Source: Bryobacter sp.
GTDB taxonomy: Bacteria > Acidobacteriota > Terriglobia > Bryobacterales > Bryobacteraceae
NCBI GenBank assembly: GCA_022843625.1
Contig: JALHNH010000048.1
Coordinates: forward strand, 1 to 50,584
Direction: 5' to 3'
DNA length: 50,584 nt
In this document: positions 32,444 through 40,262 of the stretch, one piece after another
How positions within the stretch are numbered: position 1 is the first letter of the stretch
Layout of the letters: the number at the start of each line of letters is the position of its first letter
The notes under the pieces: generated by a model
Databases searched by the model: none
Told to the model about the DNA's origin: nothing
What the model saw: only the letters and a program-made list of their open reading frames with translations
Made by a program: the position numbers and the translations under genes

Positions 32444-33928
32444 ATGAGATGGATCCTTTCGCTCTCATTGGCCGTCATTGCTCATAGTCAGGAATTCCGG
32501 CCTGAAATTCCCAAGATCTGGGATGACACGATCATGGAGACGCTGGAGCTTCCGCTTGCCTCGGGCTTGAAGCCAAAGCACGTCCCAGCGGCTTATTACT
32601 ACAAGATTCCAGAGCGGAAGGTGTGGAAATCGTATCCTATTTATCCCCCGGGCCGCGAGCCGGCTGGCTATTTCGAACACCTAAAGACTCTCGAGCCAGA
32701 ACTTGCATTTGATGTAGCGAAGTTGAAGACCAAGGCAGACTGGATTCGTGCTGGAGAAGAGGTCTTCCATTCAGCCAACGCCTTTACTTCGATCACTTTT
32801 CCATTTACGCAGGTTCGAAATCCAGAATGGTGGAAGGCCACTGAAGCGAAGCTGGCCAAAGATGGAACACTTCCTTACTATCGCTATGTCATTCGCAAGA
32901 AGGGCAAGGTGGAGGTGAGCTTTGATTCGTGTGCCAGTTGTCATAGCCGGGTGATGGATGATGGCCAGGTGATCTGGGGAGCAGCGGGCTCGATCGCGTT
33001 TGGAAAACATTGGGCCTACCAAATCCGGAAAGACAGTAAACCCGCGGAGCCAGCCGCGGGGCTGTTGAAGCTGTTCTTCGGTGCGCCGTGGATTCAGCCC
33101 GACCCCCTGGCCGAATTCGCATCCATGACGATGGAGGATGTGGCGGCGCATCTGGCGAGCATTCCTCATGGAGTTGGAGCGCGGCAGGGAACTTCCCTGA
33201 GAGCGCCAGCGCATCCACCGGATCTGATAGGAATCGCAGATCGGAAGTATCTGGACAATACGGGGCTGCAGCTTCATCGATCGATCGAAGACATCATGCG
33301 ATATGCAGCGATCAATGGCTTTGTGGATGAATTGACGCTGTATGGGGATTTCCGCCCGATTAGTATCATTCATTCCTCAAAGCCGGACGAGTTGCCGCCG
33401 CCTGACACTGAATTGCGGTCTAGCGATGCCCACCTCTATGCGCTTGCGCTCTACATCTATTCACTGAAGCCACCAAAGAATCCGAATCTGAACGATGCCA
33501 GGGCGAAGTTGGGCAAGAGAGTGTTTGCCAGCCAGGGTTGTCCGGTGTGCCATCCGGCACCGCTTTATACGAACAACAAGTTGACCCCAGCCAAAGGGTT
33601 CAAGGTGCCTGCAGATCATCGCAAAATCTATGACGTGATGGATGTGCCGGTGGGGACAGATCCGGAACTGGCGATGAAGACACGTCGAGGAACTGGATAC
33701 TATCGCGTGCCTTCACTCAAGGGGGTCTGGTATCGCGGTCCCTTTGAACATTCCGGTTCAGTGGCGACGCTCGAAGACTGGTTTGACGAAAATCGATTGA
33801 AGCGAGACTATGTGCCGACAGGCTATCGGGGCATGACGTCGAAACGGGCTGTGCCTGGCCATGAGTTTGGGCTAAGGCTCAAGCCACAAGACAAGGCAGC
33901 CCTGATCGCATTCCTGAAGACGCTTTGA
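32444..33928 (+). CDS. Exported di-haem c-type cytochrome
   Basis: 494 residues with a short signal-like start (MRWILSLSLAVIAHSQ). Two CxxCH haem sites are present: CASCH at 163-167 and CPVCH at 366-370. Further conserved segments are YRVPSLKGVWYRGPFEHSG and MTSKRAVPGHEFGLRL, typical of the 'cytochrome c peroxidase/MauG-like' di-haem group. It is probably a periplasmic electron-transfer or oxidase protein; the substrate is unknown. It starts 20 bases after the aminotransferase gene. Its last codons (ALIAFLKTL) form the beginning of a 68-bp direct repeat. Confidence 0.85.
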   Translation: MRWILSLSLAVIAHSQEFRPEIPKIWDDTIMETLELPLASGLKPKHVPAAYYYKIPERKVWKSYPIYPPGREPAGYFEHLKTLEPELAFDVAKLKTKADWIRAGEEVFHSANAFTSITFPFTQVRNPEWWKATEAKLAKDGTLPYYRYVIRKKGKVEVSFDSCASCHSRVMDDGQVIWGAAGSIAFGKHWAYQIRKDSKPAEPAAGLLKLFFGAPWIQPDPLAEFASMTMEDVAAHLASIPHGVGARQGTSLRAPAHPPDLIGIADRKYLDNTGLQLHRSIEDIMRYAAINGFVDELTLYGDFRPISIIHSSKPDELPPPDTELRSSDAHLYALALYIYSLKPPKNPNLNDARAKLGKRVFASQGCPVCHPAPLYTNNKLTPAKGFKVPADHRKIYDVMDVPVGTDPELAMKTRRGTGYYRVPSLKGVWYRGPFEHSGSVATLEDWFDENRLKRDYVPTGYRGMTSKRAVPGHEFGLRLKPQDKAALIAFLKTL

Positions 33929-33967
33929 TCGATGCATTAGAAGCTTGCCTCGAATAAAGCCAGGAGT
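33900..33967. repeat. 68-bp direct repeat, left copy (flanks Ser/Thr kinase gene)
   Basis: It matches 36592-36659 at 63 of 68 positions, and the five differences are all transitions. It contains the last codons and stop of the cytochrome gene and a truncated copy of the start of the methyltransferase gene (TTG start and next few codons). Beyond 33967 the two copies diverge abruptly. The kinase gene lies between the copies on the opposite strand. Confidence 0.85.
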
Positions 33968-34014
33968 GTCCGGCTTGCGAATCGGGGTGCGTTACACCGT
34001 GACCTCGATCATCC

Positions 34015-36573
34015 TCAGCGTCCAGGATGGAAGTTGTCCAAGACCATGATATCGCTGGTGCGGGAGTCGAACTGAGTGAAGTAGAGCCAACGCTCTTCGG
34101 CGTCCAACGCGATGCCCGTTGCGGGGCCGGCGAGCTTTGGCATGGTGGCGAGTGGAATGCTGTTCTGGGCGCCGAACGCGCGGAAGTAGAGCGTTTTATC
34201 GTCGAAGTAGTAAATGCCCTTGGCGCCAACATCCCATTGCGCGTAGGAGCTTTTTGCAATCACCATCTCCCCGGTGCCACCCGCGACCGGCATCCGGAAG
34301 ATAGCGGAGCTGCCATCGCGCGTGTAGTACAGCCATTTGCCGTCGACTGATTCGCGGCTCACCCAGCCGCCATTGCGTGTTACCTGTTGCTGAGGCTGAC
34401 CGGAGAGTGGCATCTTCCACACCTCACGGCGGCCGGAGCGACTGGAGCAGAAGTAGATCCACTGGCTATCGCGGGAGAAGCGGGCGGAGTGGTCTTCTTC
34501 AGGGTGAGTGGTGAGTTGGCGGACAGGTCCTCCCCGGGCATCCATCAAGTAGATGTCAGGGACGCCTGTTGGCCGGTGGGTAAAGACTACCCATTTGCCG
34601 TCTGGAGAGAGGCGGGCGGATGCGGGTGAGATGGAGCCCGAGGTTAGCGCGGTTGCATTGCCGCCATCGGCATCGCTGATCCAAATCTCGCGTTGGCCGC
34701 CGCGGTCGGAACTGAATACCACGCGCCCGCCGGGCGCCGTCGCATCCGCCTGGACTTCGCCACGGCTGGAGGCAATGGAGCGGACCGCGGGTGCCTTTTG
34801 GTGGTTGAGGTCAACCCGCCAGATGTTGGTGTCAACCATAGCCGCGGTAAACGCAACGCGCGGAGCCGCCCGGGCTGCGGAGGGTTGGATTCCGATACCG
34901 GCCAGCGCGATCAAGTGAGTCTCCTTCGCATTCAACGATCCCCAGGAGAGTCCGGGATCCAGAGTTCTGGCGCCTAACAGCGTGTCGCTGGCCGGCAACC
35001 AGGTTACCCGTCCGGCCCAATTCATCGGCAAAGCCTGTGGAGGCGACTTCCACGACGGACCGCTGGCCAGCTCGCCCAACATCATGTTGCCAATCGAGTT
35101 ACCCTCAGCGCTGCGGAACGCAAGGCGCGTTCCATCCGGCGAGGCGGCGACGGAGTCGATGCCACCCACCTTGCCTTTCACGCCCGGCAACTCTCCACTT
35201 TTCGAGCCATCGAGCATTGTCCACCGCAACGCAAAAGGCTCAATCGAGTCGTCGACGAAGAAGAGCGTCTGCCCGTCCGCGCTCCAAGCCGGGCCCACTC
35301 CATAAGCGCGGAAAGCCAACCCAACATTAGATGGATTGCCAATCGCGATTAAACGCCGCTCGGGGCCGCCTAGCGAGGGCACCACAAAGATGCCGCCATC
35401 GGGTCCACGCCGCCGAAACGCGATGGAGTTGCCATCGGGCGACCACGAGGGCTCCACGTCATCGGCCTCATGTGTGGTCAAGCGAATCGGAGTACCGGTT
35501 TCGACCAGCTTCACGTAGATATCGAAGCTTCCGCCATCGCGGTCGCCATCCCAAGAGAAAGCGATTTGCCGGCCATCGGCAGAGAGCGCGGGGTCGCGCT
35601 CGACACCGGGATAACTGGTAACTTGGATGACCTTCTCTGGACCTGGCCCGGCGGTGATGCGGGAGCGCCAAGCCCATCCGGCGCCGCAGGCGATGAGGGC
35701 GAGCGCGGCAGCGGGAATCCACCATCGCCGCTTTATCGGAGCGACCACTGGCGGAGAAGAGCCGGTGGTCGATTCCTCGCGCAGGTCCTCAAGAGTCAGC
35801 TTCACGTCCGCCATCGATTGCACGCGACGCTGGGGATCCTTGCGCATCATGCGGGAAATAAGCCTGGCGCCCTCGGCGGGGACGTCGGCGTTCAGCGGCT
35901 TGGGCTCCTCGCGCAATACCGCCGCGAGAATGGACATCCGGCTGTCGCCGTGAAAAGCCCGGCGTCCGCTGATGAGCTCATAGAGGACAGCGCCTAGCGA
36001 GAAGATATCGGAGCGCGGGTCCACCGGCTTACCCTCGGCCTGTTCGGGCGACATGTAAGTGGCTGTGCCGATGACAGTGCCCTCGCCTGTCAGGGATTTG
36101 GTCCGCGTGGTCTCATTGTCGGCCAGCGGCTTGGCCTCGCTCCATTTTGCGAGGCCGAAGTCGAGCACCTTCGCGCGGCCGTCTTTCGTCACCAGGATGT
36201 TCTCGGGCTTCAGATCGCGATGTGTGATGCCCACGGCGTGCGCGGCGGCCAGCGCGCCGGCTACCTGTGCGCCAAGTCGCCAGACTTCGTTTATGGGAAG
36301 GGGGCCACGCGGCGAGGTGCCTTCCACGTACTCCAGGACGAGATAGCCGGGGCCGATGTCATAAATACCGCAGATGTGAGGATGATTCAGCGCGGCCACC
36401 GCTCGCGCCTCGCGCTCGAAGCGCTCACCGTGATCCTTGATGGTTTTGATGGCGACCACACGGTCCAGTCGAAGGTCGCGAGCCTTAAAGACTTCGCCCA
36501 TTCCACCGGCGCCGAGCCGCTCGAGAATCTCGAAGTGTCCGCCGATGATGTCGCCGGGCTTTAAGTCGGGCAC
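34015..36573 (-). CDS. Membrane Ser/Thr protein kinase with periplasmic PD40 propeller
   Basis: 852 residues. The kinase domain fills residues 10-265: glycine loop GAGGMGEVFKA at 21-31, Lys43 in VVAIKTIK, HRDLKPEN around 118-125, DFG at 138-140 and the MSPEQAEGK activation-loop end. A single membrane helix follows at about 284-302 (WWIPAAALALIACGAGWAW). The rest is a WD40/PD40-like propeller (RDPALSADGRQIAFSWDGD, EPSWSPDGNSIAFRR, SARLSPDGKWVVFTH) that would face the periplasm and sense an unknown signal. It lies on the opposite strand between 68-bp direct repeats and has a more GC-rich codon use than its neighbours, which suggests insertion from elsewhere. Confidence 0.93.
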   Translation of the reverse strand: MPDLKPGDIIGGHFEILERLGAGGMGEVFKARDLRLDRVVAIKTIKDHGERFEREARAVAALNHPHICGIYDIGPGYLVLEYVEGTSPRGPLPINEVWRLGAQVAGALAAAHAVGITHRDLKPENILVTKDGRAKVLDFGLAKWSEAKPLADNETTRTKSLTGEGTVIGTATYMSPEQAEGKPVDPRSDIFSLGAVLYELISGRRAFHGDSRMSILAAVLREEPKPLNADVPAEGARLISRMMRKDPQRRVQSMADVKLTLEDLREESTTGSSPPVVAPIKRRWWIPAAALALIACGAGWAWRSRITAGPGPEKVIQVTSYPGVERDPALSADGRQIAFSWDGDRDGGSFDIYVKLVETGTPIRLTTHEADDVEPSWSPDGNSIAFRRRGPDGGIFVVPSLGGPERRLIAIGNPSNVGLAFRAYGVGPAWSADGQTLFFVDDSIEPFALRWTMLDGSKSGELPGVKGKVGGIDSVAASPDGTRLAFRSAEGNSIGNMMLGELASGPSWKSPPQALPMNWAGRVTWLPASDTLLGARTLDPGLSWGSLNAKETHLIALAGIGIQPSAARAAPRVAFTAAMVDTNIWRVDLNHQKAPAVRSIASSRGEVQADATAPGGRVVFSSDRGGQREIWISDADGGNATALTSGSISPASARLSPDGKWVVFTHRPTGVPDIYLMDARGGPVRQLTTHPEEDHSARFSRDSQWIYFCSSRSGRREVWKMPLSGQPQQQVTRNGGWVSRESVDGKWLYYTRDGSSAIFRMPVAGGTGEMVIAKSSYAQWDVGAKGIYYFDDKTLYFRAFGAQNSIPLATMPKLAGPATGIALDAEERWLYFTQFDSRTSDIMVLDNFHPGR

Positions 36574-36591
36574 ATCGAGAATTCTAGCTCA

Positions 36592-36659
36592 CCCTGATCG
36601 CATTCCTGAAGACGCTTTGATCGATACACTAGAAGCTTGTCTCGAACAAAGCCAAGAGT
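36592..36659. repeat. 68-bp direct repeat, right copy
   Basis: Partner of 33900-33967. This copy contains the intact TTG start of the following methyltransferase gene, preceded by an untranslated copy of the end of the cytochrome gene. The segment 36621-36645 also matches the 3' end of the aminotransferase gene (32383-32407) at 22 of 25 positions, all differences being silent in the reading frame DTLEACLE. Confidence 0.85.
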
Positions 36660-37179
36660 CCTCGACGTAGGTTGCGGGATACGCAAGTATCCCGGGTCGG
36701 TCGGGCTCGATAATAATACCCGCACGGCGGCCGATGTCATCGCTGACCTCGACCAGCATCCCTATCCTTTTCGCGACTCCAGTTTTGACGAGTTGCGGGC
36801 GATCCATGTTATCGAGCACGTCGACAACGTGATCAAGACGATGGAGGAGTTTCACCGTGTGGTGCGCGCGGGTGGCACGGTTCGACTGGAGACGCCTCAC
36901 TATACGGACTTTTCGAGTTTTTGCGACCCGACACACAAATCCCACTTGAACAGCTTTAGCTTTCGCTATTTTGGCGATGACGATGCGGGCTTTGGCTACT
37001 ACACGCAAGCCAAATTCCGGGAGAAAAAAGTTTACGTCAAGCTACTTGCCTTGTGGAGGTACCTCGGCTTTGAGTTCCTGATCAACGCTTCGCCCCGGCT
37101 GAGAAGGCAGTGGGAGTATTATCTCTGCTACATCGTGCGGGGCAAGGTGATGGAATTTGAGTTTGAAGTATTGAAGTAG
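36637..37179 (+). CDS. SAM-dependent methyltransferase
   Basis: 180 residues from a TTG start at 36637; no other start is available because the conserved motif begins ten residues later. It is a class I methyltransferase: LDVGCGIRKYPGSVGLDNN binds AdoMet, followed by IADLDQHPYPFRDSSFDELRAIHVIEHVDN and EEFHRVVRAGGTVRLETPH. The middle part resembles methyltransferases in polysaccharide or lipid gene clusters. The substrate is unknown. Its 5' end lies in the right copy of the 68-bp repeat. The stop codon overlaps the start of yraN by one base. Confidence 0.87.
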   Translation: MSRTKPRVLDVGCGIRKYPGSVGLDNNTRTAADVIADLDQHPYPFRDSSFDELRAIHVIEHVDNVIKTMEEFHRVVRAGGTVRLETPHYTDFSSFCDPTHKSHLNSFSFRYFGDDDAGFGYYTQAKFREKKVYVKLLALWRYLGFEFLINASPRLRRQWEYYLCYIVRGKVMEFEFEVLK

Positions 37180-37637
37180 TGTTCTTTACGAAACCAGTCT
37201 GGCGACTTTTTGACAAGCTGCGGCAATGGCACGATGCTCGAACGATGGACCCGGCTCACGCGCTGGGACGTCACGGCGAGGATGTGGCGCATCGGTATCT
37301 GGAGGGACTGGGATATGCCGTCATCGCACGTAATTGGCGGAGCCGAATGGGTTTGAATGAGATCGATCTGATCGCCTGGCAGCGTGGTAAGCCAGACCGT
37401 TTGGTGGTGGTTGAGGTGAAGAGCCGAAGGAGCGAGTCGTTTGCCGCACCGGACCGGAACATCAACCGTGGCAAAGAAACGGCAGTACGATTTGCGGCAC
37501 GCGAGTTTTGCCGCAGGAAAAATGTCGAAGAGGATTTGGTGCGCTTTGACACGGTTTCGGTGGTATTTGAACCCGTGCTGCGGGTAGAACATAACCTGGA
37601 CGCTTTCAGTTGGCGGGCCAACTATGAGAGCTTATGA
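37179..37637 (+). CDS. yraN: YraN family (UPF0102) endonuclease-like protein
   Basis: 152 residues from a GTG start that overlaps the preceding stop codon. The UPF0102 pattern is complete: ALGRHGEDVAHRYLEGLGYAVIARNWR, EIDLIAWQR, LVVVEVKSRRSES and the end RFDTVSVVFEP. The Glu-Asp-(x)-Glu-Val-Lys residues form a restriction-endonuclease-like active site. YraN proteins are linked to DNA maintenance or competence-like functions; the biochemical role is not settled. The N-terminal 20 residues (FFTKPVWRLFDKLRQWHD) are an extra extension. Confidence 0.93.
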   Translation: MFFTKPVWRLFDKLRQWHDARTMDPAHALGRHGEDVAHRYLEGLGYAVIARNWRSRMGLNEIDLIAWQRGKPDRLVVVEVKSRRSESFAAPDRNINRGKETAVRFAAREFCRRKNVEEDLVRFDTVSVVFEPVLRVEHNLDAFSWRANYESL

Positions 37638-37640
37638 ATA

Positions 37641-38876
37641 ATGTCCTGGATCCCAACCTCTCGCGATGCTGTTTGGGTTCTGCTGTTTTTAGCGCTACAT
37701 TTTTCTTCGCGGATCGTTAACGATGCCGAGGCGGAGATGCTGGCTGCGTTTGCCATCTTTGAGATCGTAGAGCCTCGCATTGCGTACTTTCGACTCAGCA
37801 GACAGGGACGCTTTCTTGGAGTGACGCTCCGATTGTTGCTGGCTTATCTGCTGATGGGTGTGACGGGTGGGATCACCTCAAGCTATTACCTGATTCTGCT
37901 GTTGCCAGTGGTGCGGGCAGCGACCATGTTTGGTCCGGTTCTAACATTGATGGCAACGCTTACGGCCGCGCTGTCTTACCTTTCGTTTTTGCTTTATCTG
38001 GATTCTGCGACACAGGTGATTCCGCTGGACCAACAACGGGAAATCAGTTTCCGAATCTTGTTTCTGTTTTTGGCCGCCTATCTTACGTATCAGTTGGCGC
38101 GGACGAACCGTGAACAGGCGGTGCGATATCAGACGCTGGCGAGCGAATTTGCGACTGCGAACGAAAACCTGAAGGCGGCTCAATCTGAGGTGCAGCGCAG
38201 TGAGCGGCTGGCGGCGCTGGGACAACTGACGGCTGGCCTTGCGCATGAGTTGAGGAATCCGCTGGGGACGATCAAGAACTCGGCTGAGATGCTTGCCAAA
38301 CGGATGCCTGCGGCTGACCCGATTGCGCGTGAATTGTCGGGCTATATTTCGACTGAAGTGGACCGCACGAATGAGCTGGTGAAGCGGTTTCTCGATTTTG
38401 CGCGGCCGTTTCGATTGCGGGTGGAGGCGGCTGAGTTGAGCGAGGTGATCGACCGGGCGATCCAACAGGTGGAGAGCCGCGCAGCGCAACATAAAGTGAC
38501 TATCATTCGCAACGATTCGCCCGATGTTGGCCCGCTCCCGATCGATGCGCAGTGGATCGAGCAGTTGATCGCGAATCTATTGGGAAATGCGATTGATGCA
38601 AGCCCGGAGGGGTCGGCAGTGACCATACTGACACGCCCGGTGGAGGGTGGGGCGGAGTTAGCTGTAGTGGATCGCGGGGTGGGAATTGCGCCTGAGAATA
38701 TCGCGAATGTCTTCAATCCATTTTTTACGACAAAAGCAGATGGAACCGGCCTGGGGCTGGCCATCGTCTCAAAGATTGTGGATGAACACCGGGGGCGCAT
38801 TCATGTTGAGAGCGTACCGGGAGAAGGAAGTACATTTCGAATCTGGCTGCCGGATCGCCAGGAGATGCCAGAGTAA
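37641..38876 (+). CDS. Membrane sensor histidine kinase, NtrB-like
   Basis: 411 residues. About five or six membrane helices fill residues 10-150, with no large periplasmic sensor domain, so the signal may be sensed in or near the membrane. A coiled coil at 155-190 leads to the dimerisation domain with phospho-acceptor His202 in GLAHELRNPLGTIKNSAEML. The ATPase domain has LIANLLGNAIDASPEG (N box), VVDRGVGIAPENIANVFNPFFTTKADGTGLGLAIVSKI (G boxes). It probably phosphorylates the sigma-54 regulator encoded next, three bases downstream. The kinase type is that of NtrB/ZraS-like two-component pairs. Confidence 0.93.
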   Translation: MSWIPTSRDAVWVLLFLALHFSSRIVNDAEAEMLAAFAIFEIVEPRIAYFRLSRQGRFLGVTLRLLLAYLLMGVTGGITSSYYLILLLPVVRAATMFGPVLTLMATLTAALSYLSFLLYLDSATQVIPLDQQREISFRILFLFLAAYLTYQLARTNREQAVRYQTLASEFATANENLKAAQSEVQRSERLAALGQLTAGLAHELRNPLGTIKNSAEMLAKRMPAADPIARELSGYISTEVDRTNELVKRFLDFARPFRLRVEAAELSEVIDRAIQQVESRAAQHKVTIIRNDSPDVGPLPIDAQWIEQLIANLLGNAIDASPEGSAVTILTRPVEGGAELAVVDRGVGIAPENIANVFNPFFTTKADGTGLGLAIVSKIVDEHRGRIHVESVPGEGSTFRIWLPDRQEMPE

Positions 38877-38882
38877 TTATTG

Positions 38883-40229
38883 ATGCGAATTCTAGTCGTT
38901 GAAGATGAAGAGAAGTTGCGCCGGGTGATTGAACTGCAATTGCTGGGTGAGGAGTATGAGGTGGTGCCGGTTGGGAGCGCCGAGGAAGCAGTGCGCAAGC
39001 TTGAGGGTGCAGATCTGGTGCTGACGGATCTGAAGATGCCGGGCATGGATGGGCTGACTTTGCTTGAGAAGATCAGGCAGGAATCGCCTTTGATCCCGGT
39101 GATTGTGATGACTGCATTTGGGAATGTGGAGACGGCTGTGGAGGCGATGAAGCGGGGGGCTGTTGATTTTCTGCAGAAGCCGTTTTCGCTGGATCACCTG
39201 ACGACCGTGGTTGCGAAGGCGCTGGAGCTGCGGCGGCTGCGGACAGAAAATCAGCGGCTGAAGGAAGAGCTTGAGACTCGTTATACGTTTGGCAACCTGA
39301 TTGGCCGGAGCCCCGGGATGCAGGAGGTGTTCCGGCTGGTGGAGAAGGTGGCGCCGAGCCGGACTACCGTGTTGCTTTGTGGAGAGAGCGGAGTGGGTAA
39401 AGACATGGTGGCGCGGGCGATCCACTTTCATTCTCCGCGCAGGACGCAGCCGCTGGTGAAGATCAACTGCAGTGCGCTGCCCGAGAACCTGATGGAGAGT
39501 GAGTTGTTTGGTTATGAGAAGGGGGCTTTTACGGGCGCGTCGATTGCCAAGCCGGGCAAGTTTGAACAGGCAGATCAGGGAACAGTGTTTCTGGATGAAA
39601 TTGGTGATGTGCCGATGGCGGTGCAGGTGAAGTTATTGCGGATTTTGCAGGAGCGCGAGTATGAACGGTTGGGGTCAAATCGAACGCGGCAGATTGATGT
39701 GCGGGTGATTGCGGCTACGAATGTGGATCTACGGGCGGCTCTTGAGGGTGGGCGTTTTCGTGAGGACCTTTATTATCGGCTCAATGTGATGCCGATCAAC
39801 ATTCCTGCGTTGCGGGAGCGCCGGGAGGATATTCCGGCGCTGGCGCAGCATTTCCTGGGCAAGTATGGAGATGGATCGAGCCGGCTGTCTGCGGGTGCGC
39901 TAGACAAGTTGCTGGGCTACGATTGGCCGGGGAATGTTCGAGAGCTTGAGAATGTGATCGAAAGGAGTTTATTGCTGGGTAGCGGCGAAGAGTTGCAGGC
40001 GGATGAAATTCGAATCGATATGGGGCCTCGAGGGCGGCAGAAGAGTGCGGAGCCGGGTTTTCTTCCTACCGGTATGACGCTCGATGAATACGAGAAGAGC
40101 ATTCTCAAAGAAGCGCTGAAGCGGGCGAATGGGAACAAGAGCCAGGCAGCGAGGCTGCTTGGGATTACGCGGAATGCGTTGCGCTACCGGCTGGGGCAGA
40201 TCGGGATTGAGGACAAGGAAAGCGATTGA
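38883..40229 (+). CDS. Sigma-54-dependent response regulator, NtrC family
   Basis: 448 residues from the ATG at 38883. A receiver domain with phospho-acceptor Asp49 (LVLTDLKMPGMDGL) and conserved Lys99 comes first. The AAA+ domain follows: Walker A GESGVGKD (167-174), the sigma-54 contact loop GAFTGA (214-219), Walker B TVFLDEIGDVP, and the arginine region RVIAATNVDLRAALEGGRFREDLYYRLNV. A Fis-type helix-turn-helix ends it (NKSQAARLLGITRNALRYRL). It activates sigma-54 promoters when phosphorylated by the neighbouring kinase. The target genes are unknown; the TonB receptor gene directly downstream is one candidate. Confidence 0.95.
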   Translation: MRILVVEDEEKLRRVIELQLLGEEYEVVPVGSAEEAVRKLEGADLVLTDLKMPGMDGLTLLEKIRQESPLIPVIVMTAFGNVETAVEAMKRGAVDFLQKPFSLDHLTTVVAKALELRRLRTENQRLKEELETRYTFGNLIGRSPGMQEVFRLVEKVAPSRTTVLLCGESGVGKDMVARAIHFHSPRRTQPLVKINCSALPENLMESELFGYEKGAFTGASIAKPGKFEQADQGTVFLDEIGDVPMAVQVKLLRILQEREYERLGSNRTRQIDVRVIAATNVDLRAALEGGRFREDLYYRLNVMPINIPALRERREDIPALAQHFLGKYGDGSSRLSAGALDKLLGYDWPGNVRELENVIERSLLLGSGEELQADEIRIDMGPRGRQKSAEPGFLPTGMTLDEYEKSILKEALKRANGNKSQAARLLGITRNALRYRLGQIGIEDKESD

Positions 40230-40262
40230 GGCGGGATTCACCTGGATGTAATACTCTGGGGT

